NCBI GenBank assembly: GCA_902705825.1
Contig: CACSIL010000011.1
Coordinates: forward strand, 1 to 56,712
Origin: Halioglobus japonicus
Lineage (GTDB): Bacteria; Pseudomonadota; Gammaproteobacteria; Pseudomonadales; Halieaceae
Direction: 5' to 3'
DNA length: 56,712 bases
Shown: positions 1-9,797 of the stretch, piece after piece
Layout: each line of letters begins with the position of its first letter
How positions within the stretch are numbered: position 1 is the stretch's first letter
The notes under the pieces: model-generated
The model's database searches: none
What the model was told of the DNA's origin: nothing
Seen by the model: only the letters and a program-made list of their open reading frames with translations
Program-made: the position numbers and the translations under genes

Positions 1-399
1 CCTAATACTACCTGCGATTTCGAAAGTGGACTACCCACTTGGAACTGGCGCGAGACTTGATGGAAGCACACATCTTCAATTTCACAAGATATTGGCGAAC
101 GCCGCCCAGTAACAGCCAAAACAATAGACCGGTCCAAAAAACACCCCGGCCCAGTTTGCAGATCGATCAAATGTAGGAAACCCTTTCAAATCAACCTCCT
201 GTCAATTCTGATGGCGCGTATAACAACTGCATTAGAGGCCGCAAATACTGGCAGGAATTATTATGTCTGCACCAGTCGCTTGAAGTCTTGAGCCGCTCAA
301 ACCATATCACAAGGCCAGTGTCTCTTCCTAGACGGAAACAGCTAACAGGTGTTAACTGTACCGTTAGCTAATGTAGGTAGAACATATCCAAATCAAACC
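1..399. other. Left-edge region without a recognisable gene
   Basis: No reading frame here has a convincing start, ribosome binding site or recognisable product. The region is more AT-rich than the flanking genes. Its only visible structure is an imperfect inverted repeat at 341-368, listed separately. It lies downstream of the minus-strand HNH gene and could be its 3' region or the remnant of something cut off by the window edge. Confidence 0.5.
341..368 (-). terminator. Weak inverted repeat, possible terminator of the HNH gene
   Basis: The arms GCTAACAGGT and ACCGTTAGC pair with one bulge around a 9-nt loop, about 35 nt past the stop of the minus-strand HNH gene. No T-run follows on the minus strand, so an intrinsic terminator is only a possibility. 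Confidence 0.3.
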
Positions 400-1719
400 T
401 CACTCCCGCCGAATCAACCCATCCACCGCCATCCCATCATCCATATTCTCCCCATACCACAGCGGCACCAACGTACCGGCATCAATGTTTATCTGTTGAC
501 GTTTATTCGCGGTGCTAAGCGCAAAAACGTTTCCGCTGAAACGCCTATCGGGCCCGCTCGGTATCAACCTGCCATCCGGTGTGGTGAACACGGGTTCATT
601 GGATTCAAGCGCCAGGCCGTAGCCACCTTCGTGTACCAGACGATGGTGATGGCGGCACAGTAGCAGCAGGTTATCGAGGCGGGTTTCTCCGCCGTCGGCC
701 CAGTGCTGTATGTGGTGTGCATCTACATGGTGCCGTGCGGTGCAGCCGGGGAATCGACAGCCGCTGTCACGGCGCTCCAGTGCGCGGCGGATAGCCGGGG
801 GAATACTGCGGGTGCGGCGGCCGATATCCAGAGCGGTGCCGCTTGCGTTCTCCAGCCAATGCACGACGCCACAATCACAGGCTAGCCTGCGAGACGTTTC
901 TGCGGAAACGTGTCCTCCGGATGACAGTTCGGATTCTGCGCCGCCCCCGTCTGCCTGTAGTGTGGATATGTCTGTATGAACATGCATGGTACAGCGGTCA
1001 CCGCCTTTGATTGCGACTGTGTTATCGCTGCTGCTGTGAGCAATGTAAGTCTCGGCAATGCGCTCCAGTGCATCGGCGCGTTTCGCCGCTACAGGCGTTT
1101 CCGCGGAAACGTCTTCTGCCGTATTGCGCTGTTCTTCATGCAGGGTGCCCATCGCCGCATCGAGTGCCTGCACGATACGGGCTCCTTGTTCGGGACTCAT
1201 TCGCCCCTTGAATACATAGCTGCCATCGTCGTCGATGTACCAGTTGAGTTCGCGCAGTGCGTGGAACTGGTTGTCGCGTTGCAGCGCGTCGCTGCGTTTT
1301 ACTTTGCGGTAGTTGCGCACCAGACGTTCGACATGGGATGCGGTGCCGTGGTTGGCGATCATCAGCAGGTAATCTTCATTCTGCTCAGTGGCAACGCGGG
1401 TCATTGCGCGTACCTTGGAATAGCTAATGCGACCGTGGCACAGGGCCGAGCTGATCTGCGGTAGGTTCTCCAGCGCGTGGGCAACTCGCACCTTCTCCCG
1501 CGCCGCGCCCAGGTTGATGCCGCATTTCCAGTTCAGCCAGTGGGCACAGGATTTGAGGCCTCCGCCGCCCCAACCCTGGCGCTGGTCGTATTCTCGGATC
1601 AGTGTGAGTAGACGGTAAGTTGCTGCATTGATATGCGCGGCGAGTTCGGTGATTTCGTCTTCCAGTGCGGCCAGGTCACGGGCGGGAGATAGTGCAATTG
1701 CGATGGGATATTGGTTCAT
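400..1719 (-). CDS. DUF222 / HNH endonuclease (13E12-repeat-type family)
   Basis: This is a predicted nuclease of the DUF222-HNH family. The C-terminal HNH core is clear: CRFPGC, DAHHIQHWADGG, then LDNLLLLCRHHHRLVHEGG. The N-terminal half is the helical DUF222 region. The frame is open back to 1815, but ATG 1719 (MNQYPIAIALSP) is chosen because the upstream extension is hydrophobic, AT-rich and overlaps a LexA-like box at 1747-1766. That box suggests SOS induction. Three copies of a 16-bp palindrome sit inside the gene (528-543, 895-910, 1096-1111). Two are read as VSAET and one in another frame as FSGN, so the repeat is a DNA-level element. The biological role of this family in gammaproteobacteria is not established. 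It may be selfish or linked to DNA damage. Confidence 0.85.
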   Translation of the reverse strand: MNQYPIAIALSPARDLAALEDEITELAAHINAATYRLLTLIREYDQRQGWGGGGLKSCAHWLNWKCGINLGAAREKVRVAHALENLPQISSALCHGRISYSKVRAMTRVATEQNEDYLLMIANHGTASHVERLVRNYRKVKRSDALQRDNQFHALRELNWYIDDDGSYVFKGRMSPEQGARIVQALDAAMGTLHEEQRNTAEDVSAETPVAAKRADALERIAETYIAHSSSDNTVAIKGGDRCTMHVHTDISTLQADGGGAESELSSGGHVSAETSRRLACDCGVVHWLENASGTALDIGRRTRSIPPAIRRALERRDSGCRFPGCTARHHVDAHHIQHWADGGETRLDNLLLLCRHHHRLVHEGGYGLALESNEPVFTTPDGRLIPSGPDRRFSGNVFALSTANKRQQINIDAGTLVPLWYGENMDDGMAVDGLIRRE

Positions 1720-1746
1720 GATGGGGGCCTCTGCATCCTTGCAAAA

Positions 1747-1766
1747 TACTGTATAAATATACAGTA
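1747..1766 (-). promoter_or_regulatory. Predicted LexA (SOS) box upstream of the HNH gene
   Basis: The 20-bp site has the form TACTGT-N8-ACAGTA with an AT-only spacer, differing from the E. coli LexA consensus at about one base. It lies 28-47 bp upstream of the chosen HNH start. On the minus strand it overlaps a TATACT -10-like hexamer, the usual layout for LexA repression. No lexA gene is in the window. Confidence 0.8.
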
Positions 1767-1846
1767 TAAAGGCGATTATATCTATATAAACAAGGAGCTT
1801 ATATTGATCAATCAATCAAGCGCAGTGCCAGTTTGCAAATGTTCTG

Positions 1847-3652
1847 CTATACCGCCTCAGCGCTGATCTCGGGCTCTCGAAACTGCAGGCTGGCCAGTCG
1901 CGCATAGAGCGGGCAGTCGCGCAGCAGTTGGGTGTGGGTGCCGGTGGCCACCAGCTGCCCTGCGTCCATTACGGCGATTTTGTCTGCGTGCAAAATGGTG
2001 GAAAGGCGGTGCGCGATAATCACCGTGGTGCGATTTCGCATCAGCTCCTGTAGTGCCAGTTGCACCTGGTGTTCGCTCTCTGTGTCCAGTGCGCTGGTGG
2101 CTTCATCGAGCAGGAGTATTTTCGGATCGTTCAAAATTGCTCTGGCCAGTGCGATACGCTGACGTTGGCCGCCGGACAGGCGCACACCCATTTCACCGAG
2201 GTGACTGGCATAACCGTCGGGCAGTGCCGAGATAAAGTCATGCGCGTGAGCGGCGCGGGCGGCGGCGATAACCTCTTCTTCAGTGGCATCGAGTTTGCCG
2301 TAGGCGATGTTGTATCGTACGTCGCCGGTGAACAGCGCCGGTTGCTGCGGCACCAGTGCGATATGTTCACGCATCTGTTGCAAATCCATCTCGCGAATAT
2401 CGGTGTCGTCCAGTAACAGCCTGCCCTGCTGTGGGTCGTAGAAGCGTAGCAGTAACTCGAACACGGTGGATTTTCCCGCGCCCGATGGCCCTACCAGCGC
2501 CAGACTTTTGCCCGCTTCTATATGCAGCGAGAAGTCTTTCAGTGCGGGTTGATCGGGCCGGGTCGGGTAGTAAAACGATATATTGTCCATCTGCAGTTCT
2601 GGCCGTGGGCTGGACGGTTTTGCAGTGGCGTTTTCCGGGTTGGCAATCAGGCTGTGTGTGTTGATCAACTCCACCAGCCGCTCGGCGGCGCCTGCAGCAC
2701 GCTGCAGATCACCCCACACTTCGGAAATAGTGGCGACACCGCTGCCCACCATAATGGCGTAAAACACAAAGGCACCGAGCTCCCCACCCGTCATGCGCCC
2801 GCTGATAACGTCTTGGCCGCCCTCCCACAGCATCCCGGACATGCCGACGAACAGCAGCATGATTGCACCGCAGATAAGCAGCGAGCGCTGCCAGATGCGG
2901 CGGCGGGCGATTTCGAAGGCGCGTTCCACTTCGCGGTCAAACGCGTCCGCTTCGAACTGCTCGCGTGTATAGCTTTGTACCACCCGAATGTTCTGTATCA
3001 CTTCACCGGCATAGCTGCCGACGTTGGCGATGCTGTCCTGGCTCTGGTTGGAGAGTTTGCGCACGCGCCGCCCGAATACGAGTATCGGCAGTAGTACCAA
3101 TGGAACGCCGAACGCGATGATCAAACTCAGTTTCAGGTTGGTGATAAACATCAGCACCAGCGCGCCGACGGTTGTCAGGCTGCTGCGCAGCGCCATGCTG
3201 AAGGAGGAGCCGATAATCGTCTGTAGCAGGGTGGTGTCGGTGGTGAGGCGGGACATGATCTCGCCGCTGCGGTTGAGTTCAAAGAACCCGGGGTGCAGCC
3301 GCACGATATTGTCGAATACCTGTTTGCGGATGTCGGCGCTGATTCTTTCACCCAGCCAGGACACCAGATAGAAGCGAATAAATGTACCAAAGGCCATCGC
3401 TGCCGCAATCATCACAAGCAGGGCAATAGCGCTTTTGAGATCCGCGCTGGAGCCGCCGCCGAAGCCCTGGTCGATCAATACCTGTAAACCCCGTCCCATG
3501 GAGAGCGTGGCAGCGGCGGTAAACAGCAGAGCGACACTGGCACCTACCAGGCGCATTTTGTATTGCTTCAGCAGGCGCAGTACCGGCAGCAGCGCAGGCA
3601 GACCTTTCTTCGCGCGCGAGGACATCAGGCGTACCAGCAGTGATGTGAACAA
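1847..3652 (-). CDS. ABC exporter, fused permease and ATPase (MsbA/ABCB-like)
   Basis: This is a half-transporter of the ABCB exporter type that would work as an inner-membrane homodimer moving a lipid or hydrophobic compound. A six-helix membrane domain (about residues 30-330) precedes a nucleotide-binding domain with Walker A GPSGAGKST (388-396), signature LSGGQRQ (492-498) and Walker B ILLLDEATSALD (512-523). The length of 601 aa is normal for the family. It resembles the MsbA-related proteobacterial subgroup more than MsbA itself, and no lpxK neighbour is present. Met10 (MSSRAKKG) is an alternative start. The substrate cannot be told from the sequence. Confidence 0.9.
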   Translation of the reverse strand: MFTSLLVRLMSSRAKKGLPALLPVLRLLKQYKMRLVGASVALLFTAAATLSMGRGLQVLIDQGFGGGSSADLKSAIALLVMIAAAMAFGTFIRFYLVSWLGERISADIRKQVFDNIVRLHPGFFELNRSGEIMSRLTTDTTLLQTIIGSSFSMALRSSLTTVGALVLMFITNLKLSLIIAFGVPLVLLPILVFGRRVRKLSNQSQDSIANVGSYAGEVIQNIRVVQSYTREQFEADAFDREVERAFEIARRRIWQRSLLICGAIMLLFVGMSGMLWEGGQDVISGRMTGGELGAFVFYAIMVGSGVATISEVWGDLQRAAGAAERLVELINTHSLIANPENATAKPSSPRPELQMDNISFYYPTRPDQPALKDFSLHIEAGKSLALVGPSGAGKSTVFELLLRFYDPQQGRLLLDDTDIREMDLQQMREHIALVPQQPALFTGDVRYNIAYGKLDATEEEVIAAARAAHAHDFISALPDGYASHLGEMGVRLSGGQRQRIALARAILNDPKILLLDEATSALDTESEHQVQLALQELMRNRTTVIIAHRLSTILHADKIAVMDAGQLVATGTHTQLLRDCPLYARLASLQFREPEISAEAV

Positions 3653-3808
3653 GCGGGCGCACAGGCGCTGGAAGTGCGCAGTGGCTCAACAGATTTAACC
3701 GGGGTGCAATTCATGATGGGGTTCCGTGGCGGGGTAGCTGCATCGTGCTAGTGTAATGGCTCGTGGGTGTGAATGGTAATGCACAGGTAACGGTAGCGGA
3801 GATAAGCA

Positions 3809-4567
3809 ATGGGTGACAAATTCAAAGACAAGGTGGTTATCGTTACGGGTGGCAGCAGAGGCCTGGGGCGTGCGATGTCTATCGGCTTTGCTCGCGAGGG
3901 CGCGAAAGTGGTGGTGGCCAGTCGCAAGATTGCGTCCTGTGAGGAGGTGGTCGCACGCATTGAATCCGAGGGTGGGCAGGCGCTGGCCCAGGCTGCACAT
4001 ATGGGTGATGTCGCGGACCTCGATGCCCTCATTGAGGCGGCGTACGCCCATTTTGGGCGTGTCGATATTCTGGTGAACAATGCCGGTACCAATGTTGCGC
4101 TCGGCCCGCTGTCCGATGTCGGCACCGCCGCGTTCGACAAGATGGTAGACGTCAACCTGAAGGGCCCCTGGTACCTGGCCTCGCGGTTGGCGCCGCGCAT
4201 GGCTGAGCATGGCGGCGGTTGCGTGATCAATCTGCTGTCTGTTGCGGCCCTGTCCACGCCGGCTTATTCGGGTATCTATGCGGCAACCAAGGCGGCTCTG
4301 AAAGCACTCACCGAGGTGATGGCTCAAGAGTGGGCCCAGTGGAATATACGCGTTAATGCGCTGGCCCCCGGGAGTTATCACTCGGACCTTACCGATAGCG
4401 CTATCGCCGCCCTGCCCCACTACGGCGAAGGTATGGTCACAGCAGCACTCATTCCGCGCATCGCGGAAACCGAGGAAATTCTCAACCCGGTGTTTTATCT
4501 GGCGTCAGAGTCTTTCACCACCGGTATTACCCTGGTGGCCGATGGCGGCCTGATGGCCAAGCGCTAG
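3809..4567 (+). CDS. SDR-family NAD(P)-dependent oxidoreductase
   Basis: This is a classical short-chain dehydrogenase/reductase. The cofactor motif TGGSRGLG is at residues 13-20, NNAG at 90-93, and the catalytic triad is Ser144, Tyr157 and Lys161 (YAATK). The length of 252 aa is typical. A ribosome binding site GGAGAT lies 6 nt before the ATG. It resembles the 3-oxoacyl-ACP reductase/glucose dehydrogenase branch, but the substrate is unknown. Its stop overlaps that of convergent tatC in a shared CTAG. Confidence 0.9.
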   Translation: MGDKFKDKVVIVTGGSRGLGRAMSIGFAREGAKVVVASRKIASCEEVVARIESEGGQALAQAAHMGDVADLDALIEAAYAHFGRVDILVNNAGTNVALGPLSDVGTAAFDKMVDVNLKGPWYLASRLAPRMAEHGGGCVINLLSVAALSTPAYSGIYAATKAALKALTEVMAQEWAQWNIRVNALAPGSYHSDLTDSAIAALPHYGEGMVTAALIPRIAETEEILNPVFYLASESFTTGITLVADGGLMAKR

Positions 4568-5313
4568 GTTTTTGCAGGAGGTCGCGAGCGCTGCATCAGG
4601 CGCCCAAAGTAGACGCCGACTTCAAACAACAGCCACATAGGGATGGCCAGCAGTGATTGGGAAATCACATCCGGTGGTGTCAGCAGCATGCCGAATACGA
4701 AGCACCCGAGGATAATGTACGGCCGTTTTTTGGCCAGTGCCTCCGGCGTAGTGATGCCAGACCAGATCAGCAGCAGCGCTGCAATCGGGATTTCAAACGC
4801 CAGCCCAAACGCGAAGAACAACTTGAGCACGAAATCCAGATAGCTGTTTATGTCCGTCATGATGGTGATGTCGTCCGGCGCAACACTGGTAAAAAAACCG
4901 AAGATAAGCGGGAACACCACAAAGTAGGCGAATGCAGCGCCGGCGTAAAACAGCATCACGCTGGAGGCCAGCAGTGGCACAGCCAGGCGCTTTTCGTGGC
5001 GGTACATGCCGGGCGCGATAAAACTCCACGCTTGATAGAGCACGTAGGGCATCGCCAGAAAAACGGCGGCCCACAGCGTCAGTTTGAAGGGCGTAAAGAA
5101 CGGTGAGGCGACCTCGGTGGCAATCATGCTGGCGCCGGCCGGCAATAGCGCACGCAGCGGCTCCGAAACAAAGCCGTAAATCTCATTGGAGAACGGGAAC
5201 AGGCAGATAAAAATGATCAGCACTGCCAGCAGCGCGCGCAGTAGTTTGTCGCGCAGCTCGGTCAGGTGGGCAATCAGCGGTTGTGGCTGATCCGTGGAGT
5301 CTGGTTCGTTCAT
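4564..5313 (-). CDS. tatC: Sec-independent translocase subunit TatC
   Basis: TatC is the multi-spanning receptor of the twin-arginine translocase and, with TatB, binds twin-arginine signal peptides. The protein has the N-terminal cytoplasmic motif [17 protein letters not shown], six hydrophobic segments and the conserved FGMLLTPPD region near the C terminus. The length of 249 aa is normal. Its start overlaps the tatB stop by 4 nt (ATGA), so the two are translationally coupled. It is the last gene of tatABC. Confidence 0.97.
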   Translation of the reverse strand: MNEPDSTDQPQPLIAHLTELRDKLLRALLAVLIIFICLFPFSNEIYGFVSEPLRALLPAGASMIATEVASPFFTPFKLTLWAAVFLAMPYVLYQAWSFIAPGMYRHEKRLAVPLLASSVMLFYAGAAFAYFVVFPLIFGFFTSVAPDDITIMTDINSYLDFVLKLFFAFGLAFEIPIAALLLIWSGITTPEALAKKRPYIILGCFVFGMLLTPPDVISQSLLAIPMWLLFEVGVYFGRLMQRSRPPAKT

Positions 5314-5642
5314 TCAGCCGGTTTTTCCGCAGGGCTTTGTGGAGGAGGTGTAACGGTATTGTCCTGTACCGGGGTGTTCAGGGCGCTCGTCGATTCCCGC
5401 AGTTCGTGGCCGATACTGCTGGCGTCATTCTTCAACTGCTCGCCGGTCTTGCGCAGATCCTGCATCACCGCATCGTTGTGGAGCTCCTGCTGAACCTCCT
5501 GCTTGATCTCGTTGAAGCCGCGCCTGATGCGGTTCAGCCAGACACTGGCGGTACGAATCGCTTCCGGCAGGCGCTCGGGCCCAATCACCAGCAGCGCTAC
5601 CACGCCGATGAGGATCAGTTCGGCAAAACCTATATCGAACAT
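5310..5642 (-). CDS. tatB: Twin-arginine translocase subunit TatB
   Basis: TatB partners TatC in the substrate-recognition complex. The N terminus [13 protein letters not shown] carries the polar Glu8 in the membrane helix, followed by the [10 protein letters not shown] hinge and a long amphipathic helix (about residues 25-90). The Pro- and Gln-rich tail is variable, as usual. At 110 aa it is somewhat shorter than the E. coli protein. It starts 7 nt after tatA. Confidence 0.95.
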   Translation of the reverse strand: MFDIGFAELILIGVVALLVIGPERLPEAIRTASVWLNRIRRGFNEIKQEVQQELHNDAVMQDLRKTGEQLKNDASSIGHELRESTSALNTPVQDNTVTPPPQSPAEKPAE

Positions 5643-5649
5643 TCAGGGG

Positions 5650-5889
5650 TTACTTTTCTTTCGCTGTGTTGGTTGCCGTGTTGTCCGCTGCATTGTTTGC
5701 GGTCACGTCCTGTTCGCTAGCATCGCCCGGTTTTGCGGCTTCGCCATCGTCAGTCATGCTTTTGCGAAAGCCTTTCACCGCGCTGCCCAGATCGCTGCCC
5801 AGGGTGCGTAGCCGTTTGGTGCCAAACAGCATGATCACGATTGCCAATATGATCAACAACTGCCAGATACTGATTCCGCCGATTCCCAT
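5650..5889 (-). CDS. tatA: Twin-arginine translocase subunit TatA
   Basis: TatA is the pore-forming component. One N-terminal membrane helix (about residues 6-22) is followed by the hinge motif [11 protein letters not shown] and an amphipathic helix with AVKGFRKSM, then an acidic, Ala/Asn-rich tail. The length of 79 aa is typical. It follows hisE by about 40 nt on the same strand, the hisIE-tatABC order known from Pseudomonas-type genomes. Confidence 0.95.
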   Translation of the reverse strand: MGIGGISIWQLLIILAIVIMLFGTKRLRTLGSDLGSAVKGFRKSMTDDGEAAKPGDASEQDVTANNAADNTATNTAKEK

Positions 5890-5928
5890 CTTACTCTCCC
5901 GTTGTCGTGCGCCGTTTACAACGGCTCA

Positions 5929-6258
5929 TCAATTGCTGCGCGAGGCCTTTTCTTCCAGCCCTGATATACCAGAGCGATCACTCAGGCACTGCATTACGTC
6001 TTCTACATCTATTTCCAGGTGCGACAGCATCACCATACTGTGAAACCATAAATCGGCAACTTCGCCGACGACGGCATTGCGATCTCCCCCGGCTGCGGCA
6101 TCCTTGGCCGCGATGATTACCTCGGTGGCTTCCTCACCGACTTTTTCGAGAATCTTGTTCAAGCCTTTGTGGTGCAGACTGGCCACATAGGATTCTTCGG
6201 GGGCAGCGTGCCTGCGCTGCGCCAGTGTGGTTGCCAATTGTTGCAGCACATCGCTCAT
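5929..6258 (-). CDS. hisE: Phosphoribosyl-ATP diphosphatase
   Basis: HisE hydrolyses phosphoribosyl-ATP to phosphoribosyl-AMP, the second step of histidine synthesis. The start at 6258 ([16 protein letters not shown]) gives 109 aa, the usual size. The frame extends to 6345, but that part lies inside hisI and has no family similarity. Conserved blocks include [15 protein letters not shown] and [11 protein letters not shown]. Its ATG overlaps the hisI stop (ATGA). The C-terminal KASRSN is a little unusual but acceptable. Confidence 0.93.
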   Translation of the reverse strand: MSDVLQQLATTLAQRRHAAPEESYVASLHHKGLNKILEKVGEEATEVIIAAKDAAAGGDRNAVVGEVADLWFHSMVMLSHLEIDVEDVMQCLSDRSGISGLEEKASRSN

Positions 6259-6656
6259 AGTTTCTTCCCGTACATGTCTGCGGGGTCCTTTATAACCTCG
6301 TCTGTGACGCGCCACACGCCGTTTTCCAGCACGCGGTAAAAACATGCTCGCCTACCCGTATGACAAGCGATACCGCCGACTTGTTCCACTTTCATCAGCA
6401 CTGTGTCCGCATCGCAGTCGATACGCAACTCCTTCAGTGTCTGAACGTGACCTGATTCCTCGCCTTTGCGCCACAGGGCCTGCCGAGAGCGCGACCAATA
6501 GATGGCGCGGCCCTCCTCAATCGTCAAGCGCAGCGCGTCGCGGTTCATCCAGGCCAGCATCAGGACCTCGCCGCTTTGCCAGTCCTGAGCGATAGCGGGG
6601 ATGAGACCCTGTTCGTTCCACTTAATGTCTTCTATCAGAGTACCGGCTTCAGTCAT
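6255..6656 (-). CDS. hisI: Phosphoribosyl-AMP cyclohydrolase
   Basis: HisI opens the purine ring of phosphoribosyl-AMP, the third step of histidine synthesis. The metal-binding and catalytic motifs are present: [23 protein letters not shown], and [10 protein letters not shown]. At 133 aa it is a stand-alone HisI, not a HisIE fusion. hisI and hisE are coupled here beside tat rather than in the main his operon, which is common in pseudomonad-like gammaproteobacteria. Confidence 0.95.
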   Translation of the reverse strand: MTEAGTLIEDIKWNEQGLIPAIAQDWQSGEVLMLAWMNRDALRLTIEEGRAIYWSRSRQALWRKGEESGHVQTLKELRIDCDADTVLMKVEQVGGIACHTGRRACFYRVLENGVWRVTDEVIKDPADMYGKKL

Positions 6657-6712
6657 GACTATCTTCCAAACGGAGGCGCATTATGGCACAGGCCGTCGCC
6701 TCGCACATATGC

Positions 6713-8353
6713 TCAGCTGCTTCTTGGCCATAACAGGTAGACACCGGCTGCGCCCAGCAACCAGCTGATGGTAGGCGCGTTTGCCAACTGTTGCCAGATA
6801 ACGGGTGAGGCGCAGGCTGCCGCGGCGATACAGGCGATACCGCCCAGTGCCAGGCGGCGCCTTCTTGCCAGCGAGCGCTGCTGTCCGGCCTGATCCTGCT
6901 GCGGGTGCGGTTGGGGTGTCGGGTGGCGCTCGGTTTCCCGCATATGCTGCAGGTTGTCCAGCATCACATCGGGCAGTTGCGGGAGTTGTTCAAGCCACGA
7001 GGGCGCGTGGCGCTGCAGGCGCTTGAAAATCGATTGCGGTGAATAGCGCTGCTGCACCCACTCCTCCAGAAAGGGTTGTGCTGTCTCCCACAGGTTCAGG
7101 TCCGGATACAGCTGACGCCCCAGTCCCTCTATGTTCAGCAGCGTTTTCTGCAGCAGTACCAGCGAAGGCTGTACCTCCATGTCGAAGCGGCTGGCGGTCT
7201 GGAACAGGTACACCAGCAACTGGCCGAATGAAATCTCGCTGATAGGGCGCTCAAAAATGGGTTCGCAGACCGCGCGCATGGCCGATTCAAACTCCTGTAC
7301 CCGGGTATCCGGTGGCACCCAGCCGCACTCGACATGCAACTGCGCGACCTCGCGGTAGTCGCGGCGGAAGATACCGAGCAGGTTGCGGCCAAGGTAATAC
7401 TGATCGGCGTCGGACAGGCTGCCGACAATGGCGCAGTCCACACCGATGTAGATGGGGTCAGCCGGGTCGGTGGCGTCGACAAAAATATTGCCCGGATGCA
7501 TGTCGGCATGGAAAAAACTGTGGTTGAACACCTGTGTGAAAAAGATCTCCACGCCGCGCTCGCCAAGCAGCTTTAGATCGGTGCCCTTGGCGCGCAAGGT
7601 GTCCATGTCGGTGACGGGAATGCCCGAGATACGCTCCATAGTCAGTACATTACGGCAGCTGTAGTCCCAGTAGACCTCGGGTACATAGAGCAGTTTGTTG
7701 TTCTCAAAATTGCGCCGCAGCTGCGAGGTATTGGCGGCTTCGCGGGCCATGTCGAGCTCGTCGAGAATCACCAGCTCGTAGTCGGCAACCACCTCGACCG
7801 GGCGCAGGCGCCGACCGTTGGGGTGGTACTTGGCGGCCAGCTTCGCCAGTGTGTACATCAGGGCGATATCCTCGCGTATCACCGCTTCGATATCGGGGCG
7901 CACGACCTTGACCACCACCTGCTCGCCGCTGTGCAGCGTAGCGCAGTGCACCTGGGCCACCGAGGCCGAGGCCATAGGGGTGCTCTCGAAACTGGCGAAC
8001 AGTTCCCCCACCGGTTTACCCAGGGCCTTTTCGACAATGGCAACAGACTGTGCATCGGGGAATGGGGGCACATTGTCCTGCAGCCGGGCCAGTTCGTCGG
8101 CTATATCGTCCGGTAGCAGGTCGCGCCGGGTGGACAGCATCTGCCCGAACTTGATAAAGACCGGGCCCAGTTCCTCCAGTGCGCGGCGCAGGCGTTCACC
8201 CCTTGCCATATCCGGGACCTGGCGCAGTCGCCACGGTGCAATGCGCATCGCAAAGCGCGGCAGTGCTGGCAATCGCTCCTGGTCGATAAATTCATCCAGT
8301 CGATAACGACTGACAGTTCCCAGTATTTTGCTCAGGCGCAGCGCTCGGGACAT
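6713..8353 (-). CDS. ubiB: UbiB atypical kinase/ATPase for ubiquinone synthesis
   Basis: UbiB is a membrane-bound protein-kinase-like ATPase needed for coenzyme Q synthesis. The KxGQ motif is KFGQ at residues 68-71, the A-rich loop is [10 protein letters not shown] near 127-136, and the catalytic-loop equivalent HADMHPGN is at 282-289. Two C-terminal membrane segments follow (about 505-545). The metal-binding motif reads VDCAIVG, whereas E. coli UbiB has DCG as I recall it, so the usual Gly is Ala here. The length of 546 aa is normal. It follows ubiJ by 3 nt. Confidence 0.95.
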   Translation of the reverse strand: MSRALRLSKILGTVSRYRLDEFIDQERLPALPRFAMRIAPWRLRQVPDMARGERLRRALEELGPVFIKFGQMLSTRRDLLPDDIADELARLQDNVPPFPDAQSVAIVEKALGKPVGELFASFESTPMASASVAQVHCATLHSGEQVVVKVVRPDIEAVIREDIALMYTLAKLAAKYHPNGRRLRPVEVVADYELVILDELDMAREAANTSQLRRNFENNKLLYVPEVYWDYSCRNVLTMERISGIPVTDMDTLRAKGTDLKLLGERGVEIFFTQVFNHSFFHADMHPGNIFVDATDPADPIYIGVDCAIVGSLSDADQYYLGRNLLGIFRRDYREVAQLHVECGWVPPDTRVQEFESAMRAVCEPIFERPISEISFGQLLVYLFQTASRFDMEVQPSLVLLQKTLLNIEGLGRQLYPDLNLWETAQPFLEEWVQQRYSPQSIFKRLQRHAPSWLEQLPQLPDVMLDNLQHMRETERHPTPQPHPQQDQAGQQRSLARRRRLALGGIACIAAAACASPVIWQQLANAPTISWLLGAAGVYLLWPRSS

Positions 8354-8356
8354 CGT

Positions 8357-8998
8357 TCAGTCTCTCAGCTTCTGCAGGCGTTGGCGCAGGCGCTCGGTGC
8401 GCGATTGCAGCCGGTCTACACGCATGCCGATATCCTGCACATCGCGGTAAAAATCTTCCACTTCGAGTCTGGGCGGGCTGAGGCGCGCCTCCTCGTGGAT
8501 AAATTCATCGAGTTGTCTGGTCAGGCTGGAGGTGGCCTGTTTGCCCCAGGCGAAAGTGCTGCGTAATACCTCGGCCAACTGGTGCCCGGCAACATCGCCC
8601 AGAGAGTTCACCAGAGGGGCCTCCCAGTCCATATCCAGCCCTGCCAGAATATGCTGAAGTTCAATCAGTGGGGCGCTGTCGCCCTCCAGTTCCAGCCCGC
8701 CGTTGATCAGCGTGGCGGTGGGGTCTTTGGCGGAAGCCAGTTCGGTGAAGTCTGTCGCCTTGCCGCGAATACTGGTGGTGACCGCCCCGTGGTGGAACCC
8801 CGTCAGACGCATGCCTTGGGCCCCCGGGTGCAGGTAGAAACTGATGGCTGGCGCCGTGCAGTGCAGGGCAAAGACACAATCTTCAAGTTTGGCCAGTTCA
8901 GCGTTACTGTGCGGCGACAGCGCCAGAGCGCGGTTAATCGCCGCCTCCACTGCGGCCAGTGCTGCGGTGTGCAGCGTGGGGTCTATAGCGCCGCTCAT
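8357..8998 (-). CDS. ubiJ: UbiJ, SCP2-domain ubiquinone accessory factor
   Basis: UbiJ binds ubiquinone intermediates and, with UbiK, helps organise the soluble Ubi complex. The N-terminal half looks like an SCP2 lipid-binding domain and the C terminus is a predicted coiled coil (DIGMRVDRLQSRTERLRQRL). The start at 8998 (MSGAIDPTLH) is chosen over the longer frame to 9037 because it lies just past the ubiE stop and avoids an overlap. The position between ubiE and ubiB is diagnostic. Confidence 0.9.
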   Translation of the reverse strand: MSGAIDPTLHTAALAAVEAAINRALALSPHSNAELAKLEDCVFALHCTAPAISFYLHPGAQGMRLTGFHHGAVTTSIRGKATDFTELASAKDPTATLINGGLELEGDSAPLIELQHILAGLDMDWEAPLVNSLGDVAGHQLAEVLRSTFAWGKQATSSLTRQLDEFIHEEARLSPPRLEVEDFYRDVQDIGMRVDRLQSRTERLRQRLQKLRD

Positions 8999-8999
8999 T

Positions 9000-9749
9000 T
9001 CAGGCTTTGACGCCCCGGTGCAATGCCACGATACCACCTGTCATATTGTGGTATTCAACCTCGCAGAAACCGGCATCTTCCATCATGTCTTTCAATGTGT
9101 TCTGGTCGGGGTGCTTGCGAATAGACTCGGCCAGGTACTGGTAGCTCTCACTGTCGTTGGCAACAAGGCGGCCCATCAGCGGCAGTACGCGGAATGAATA
9201 GGTATCGTAGGCTTTGCTGAGCAGCTCATTTTTCGGTTTGGAAAATTCCAGTACCAACAGCCGTCCACCCGGCTTGAGCACGCGCAAAATGGAGCGCAGT
9301 GCCAGTGTGATGTCCGTTACATTGCGCAGGCCGAATGCGATGGTGACACAGTCAAAACTGTCATCCGGAAAGGGCAGGTACTGGGCATCAGCCTGTACAA
9401 ACTCGATATTGGCCAGGCGGCCTTGATCCAGCAGCTTGTCGCGGCCGACCTTTAGCATGGAGTCATTGATGTCAGCCAGCACCACGCGGCCCTGTGGGCC
9501 CACCAGTTCGGCGAAGCGGGCGGCGAGATCACCGGTGCCGCCAGCAATGTCCAGCACCGCGTTGTTTTTGCGCACGCCGCTCAGTTCTATCGTGAAACGC
9601 TTCCAGATGCGGTGAATGCCGCCGGACATCAGGTCGTTCATCAGGTCGTAGCGTGCTGCGACCGAATGGAATACCTCGCCCACCATGCCGGCTTTAGCGT
9701 CTTTGTCGACTTCTTTGTAGCCGAAATGGGTGGTTTCTTTATCGCTCAT
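9000..9749 (-). CDS. ubiE: Ubiquinone/menaquinone C-methyltransferase UbiE
   Basis: UbiE is the SAM-dependent C-methylase of ubiquinone (and menaquinone) synthesis. The SAM-binding motif [14 protein letters not shown], the [13 protein letters not shown] block and the [15 protein letters not shown] block are all characteristic. The length of 249 aa is normal. It is first in the ubiE-ubiJ-ubiB run. Confidence 0.97.
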   Translation of the reverse strand: MSDKETTHFGYKEVDKDAKAGMVGEVFHSVAARYDLMNDLMSGGIHRIWKRFTIELSGVRKNNAVLDIAGGTGDLAARFAELVGPQGRVVLADINDSMLKVGRDKLLDQGRLANIEFVQADAQYLPFPDDSFDCVTIAFGLRNVTDITLALRSILRVLKPGGRLLVLEFSKPKNELLSKAYDTYSFRVLPLMGRLVANDSESYQYLAESIRKHPDQNTLKDMMEDAGFCEVEYHNMTGGIVALHRGVKA

Positions 9750-9797
9750 TGTGTCGCTGCTCGGGTGCCAGAGATGGGCGCAGTATACCGCGATGAG

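Noticed and set aside
349..663. 104-codon plus-strand frame
   Set aside because: It is antisense to the HNH gene, with no ribosome binding site and no protein-like composition.
976..1464. 162-codon plus-strand frame
   Set aside because: It is a shadow of the HNH gene on the opposite strand. The GC-rich third positions of the real gene keep it open.
3695..4420. 241-codon minus-strand frame
   Set aside because: It is antisense to the SDR gene, which has all family motifs and a good ribosome binding site.
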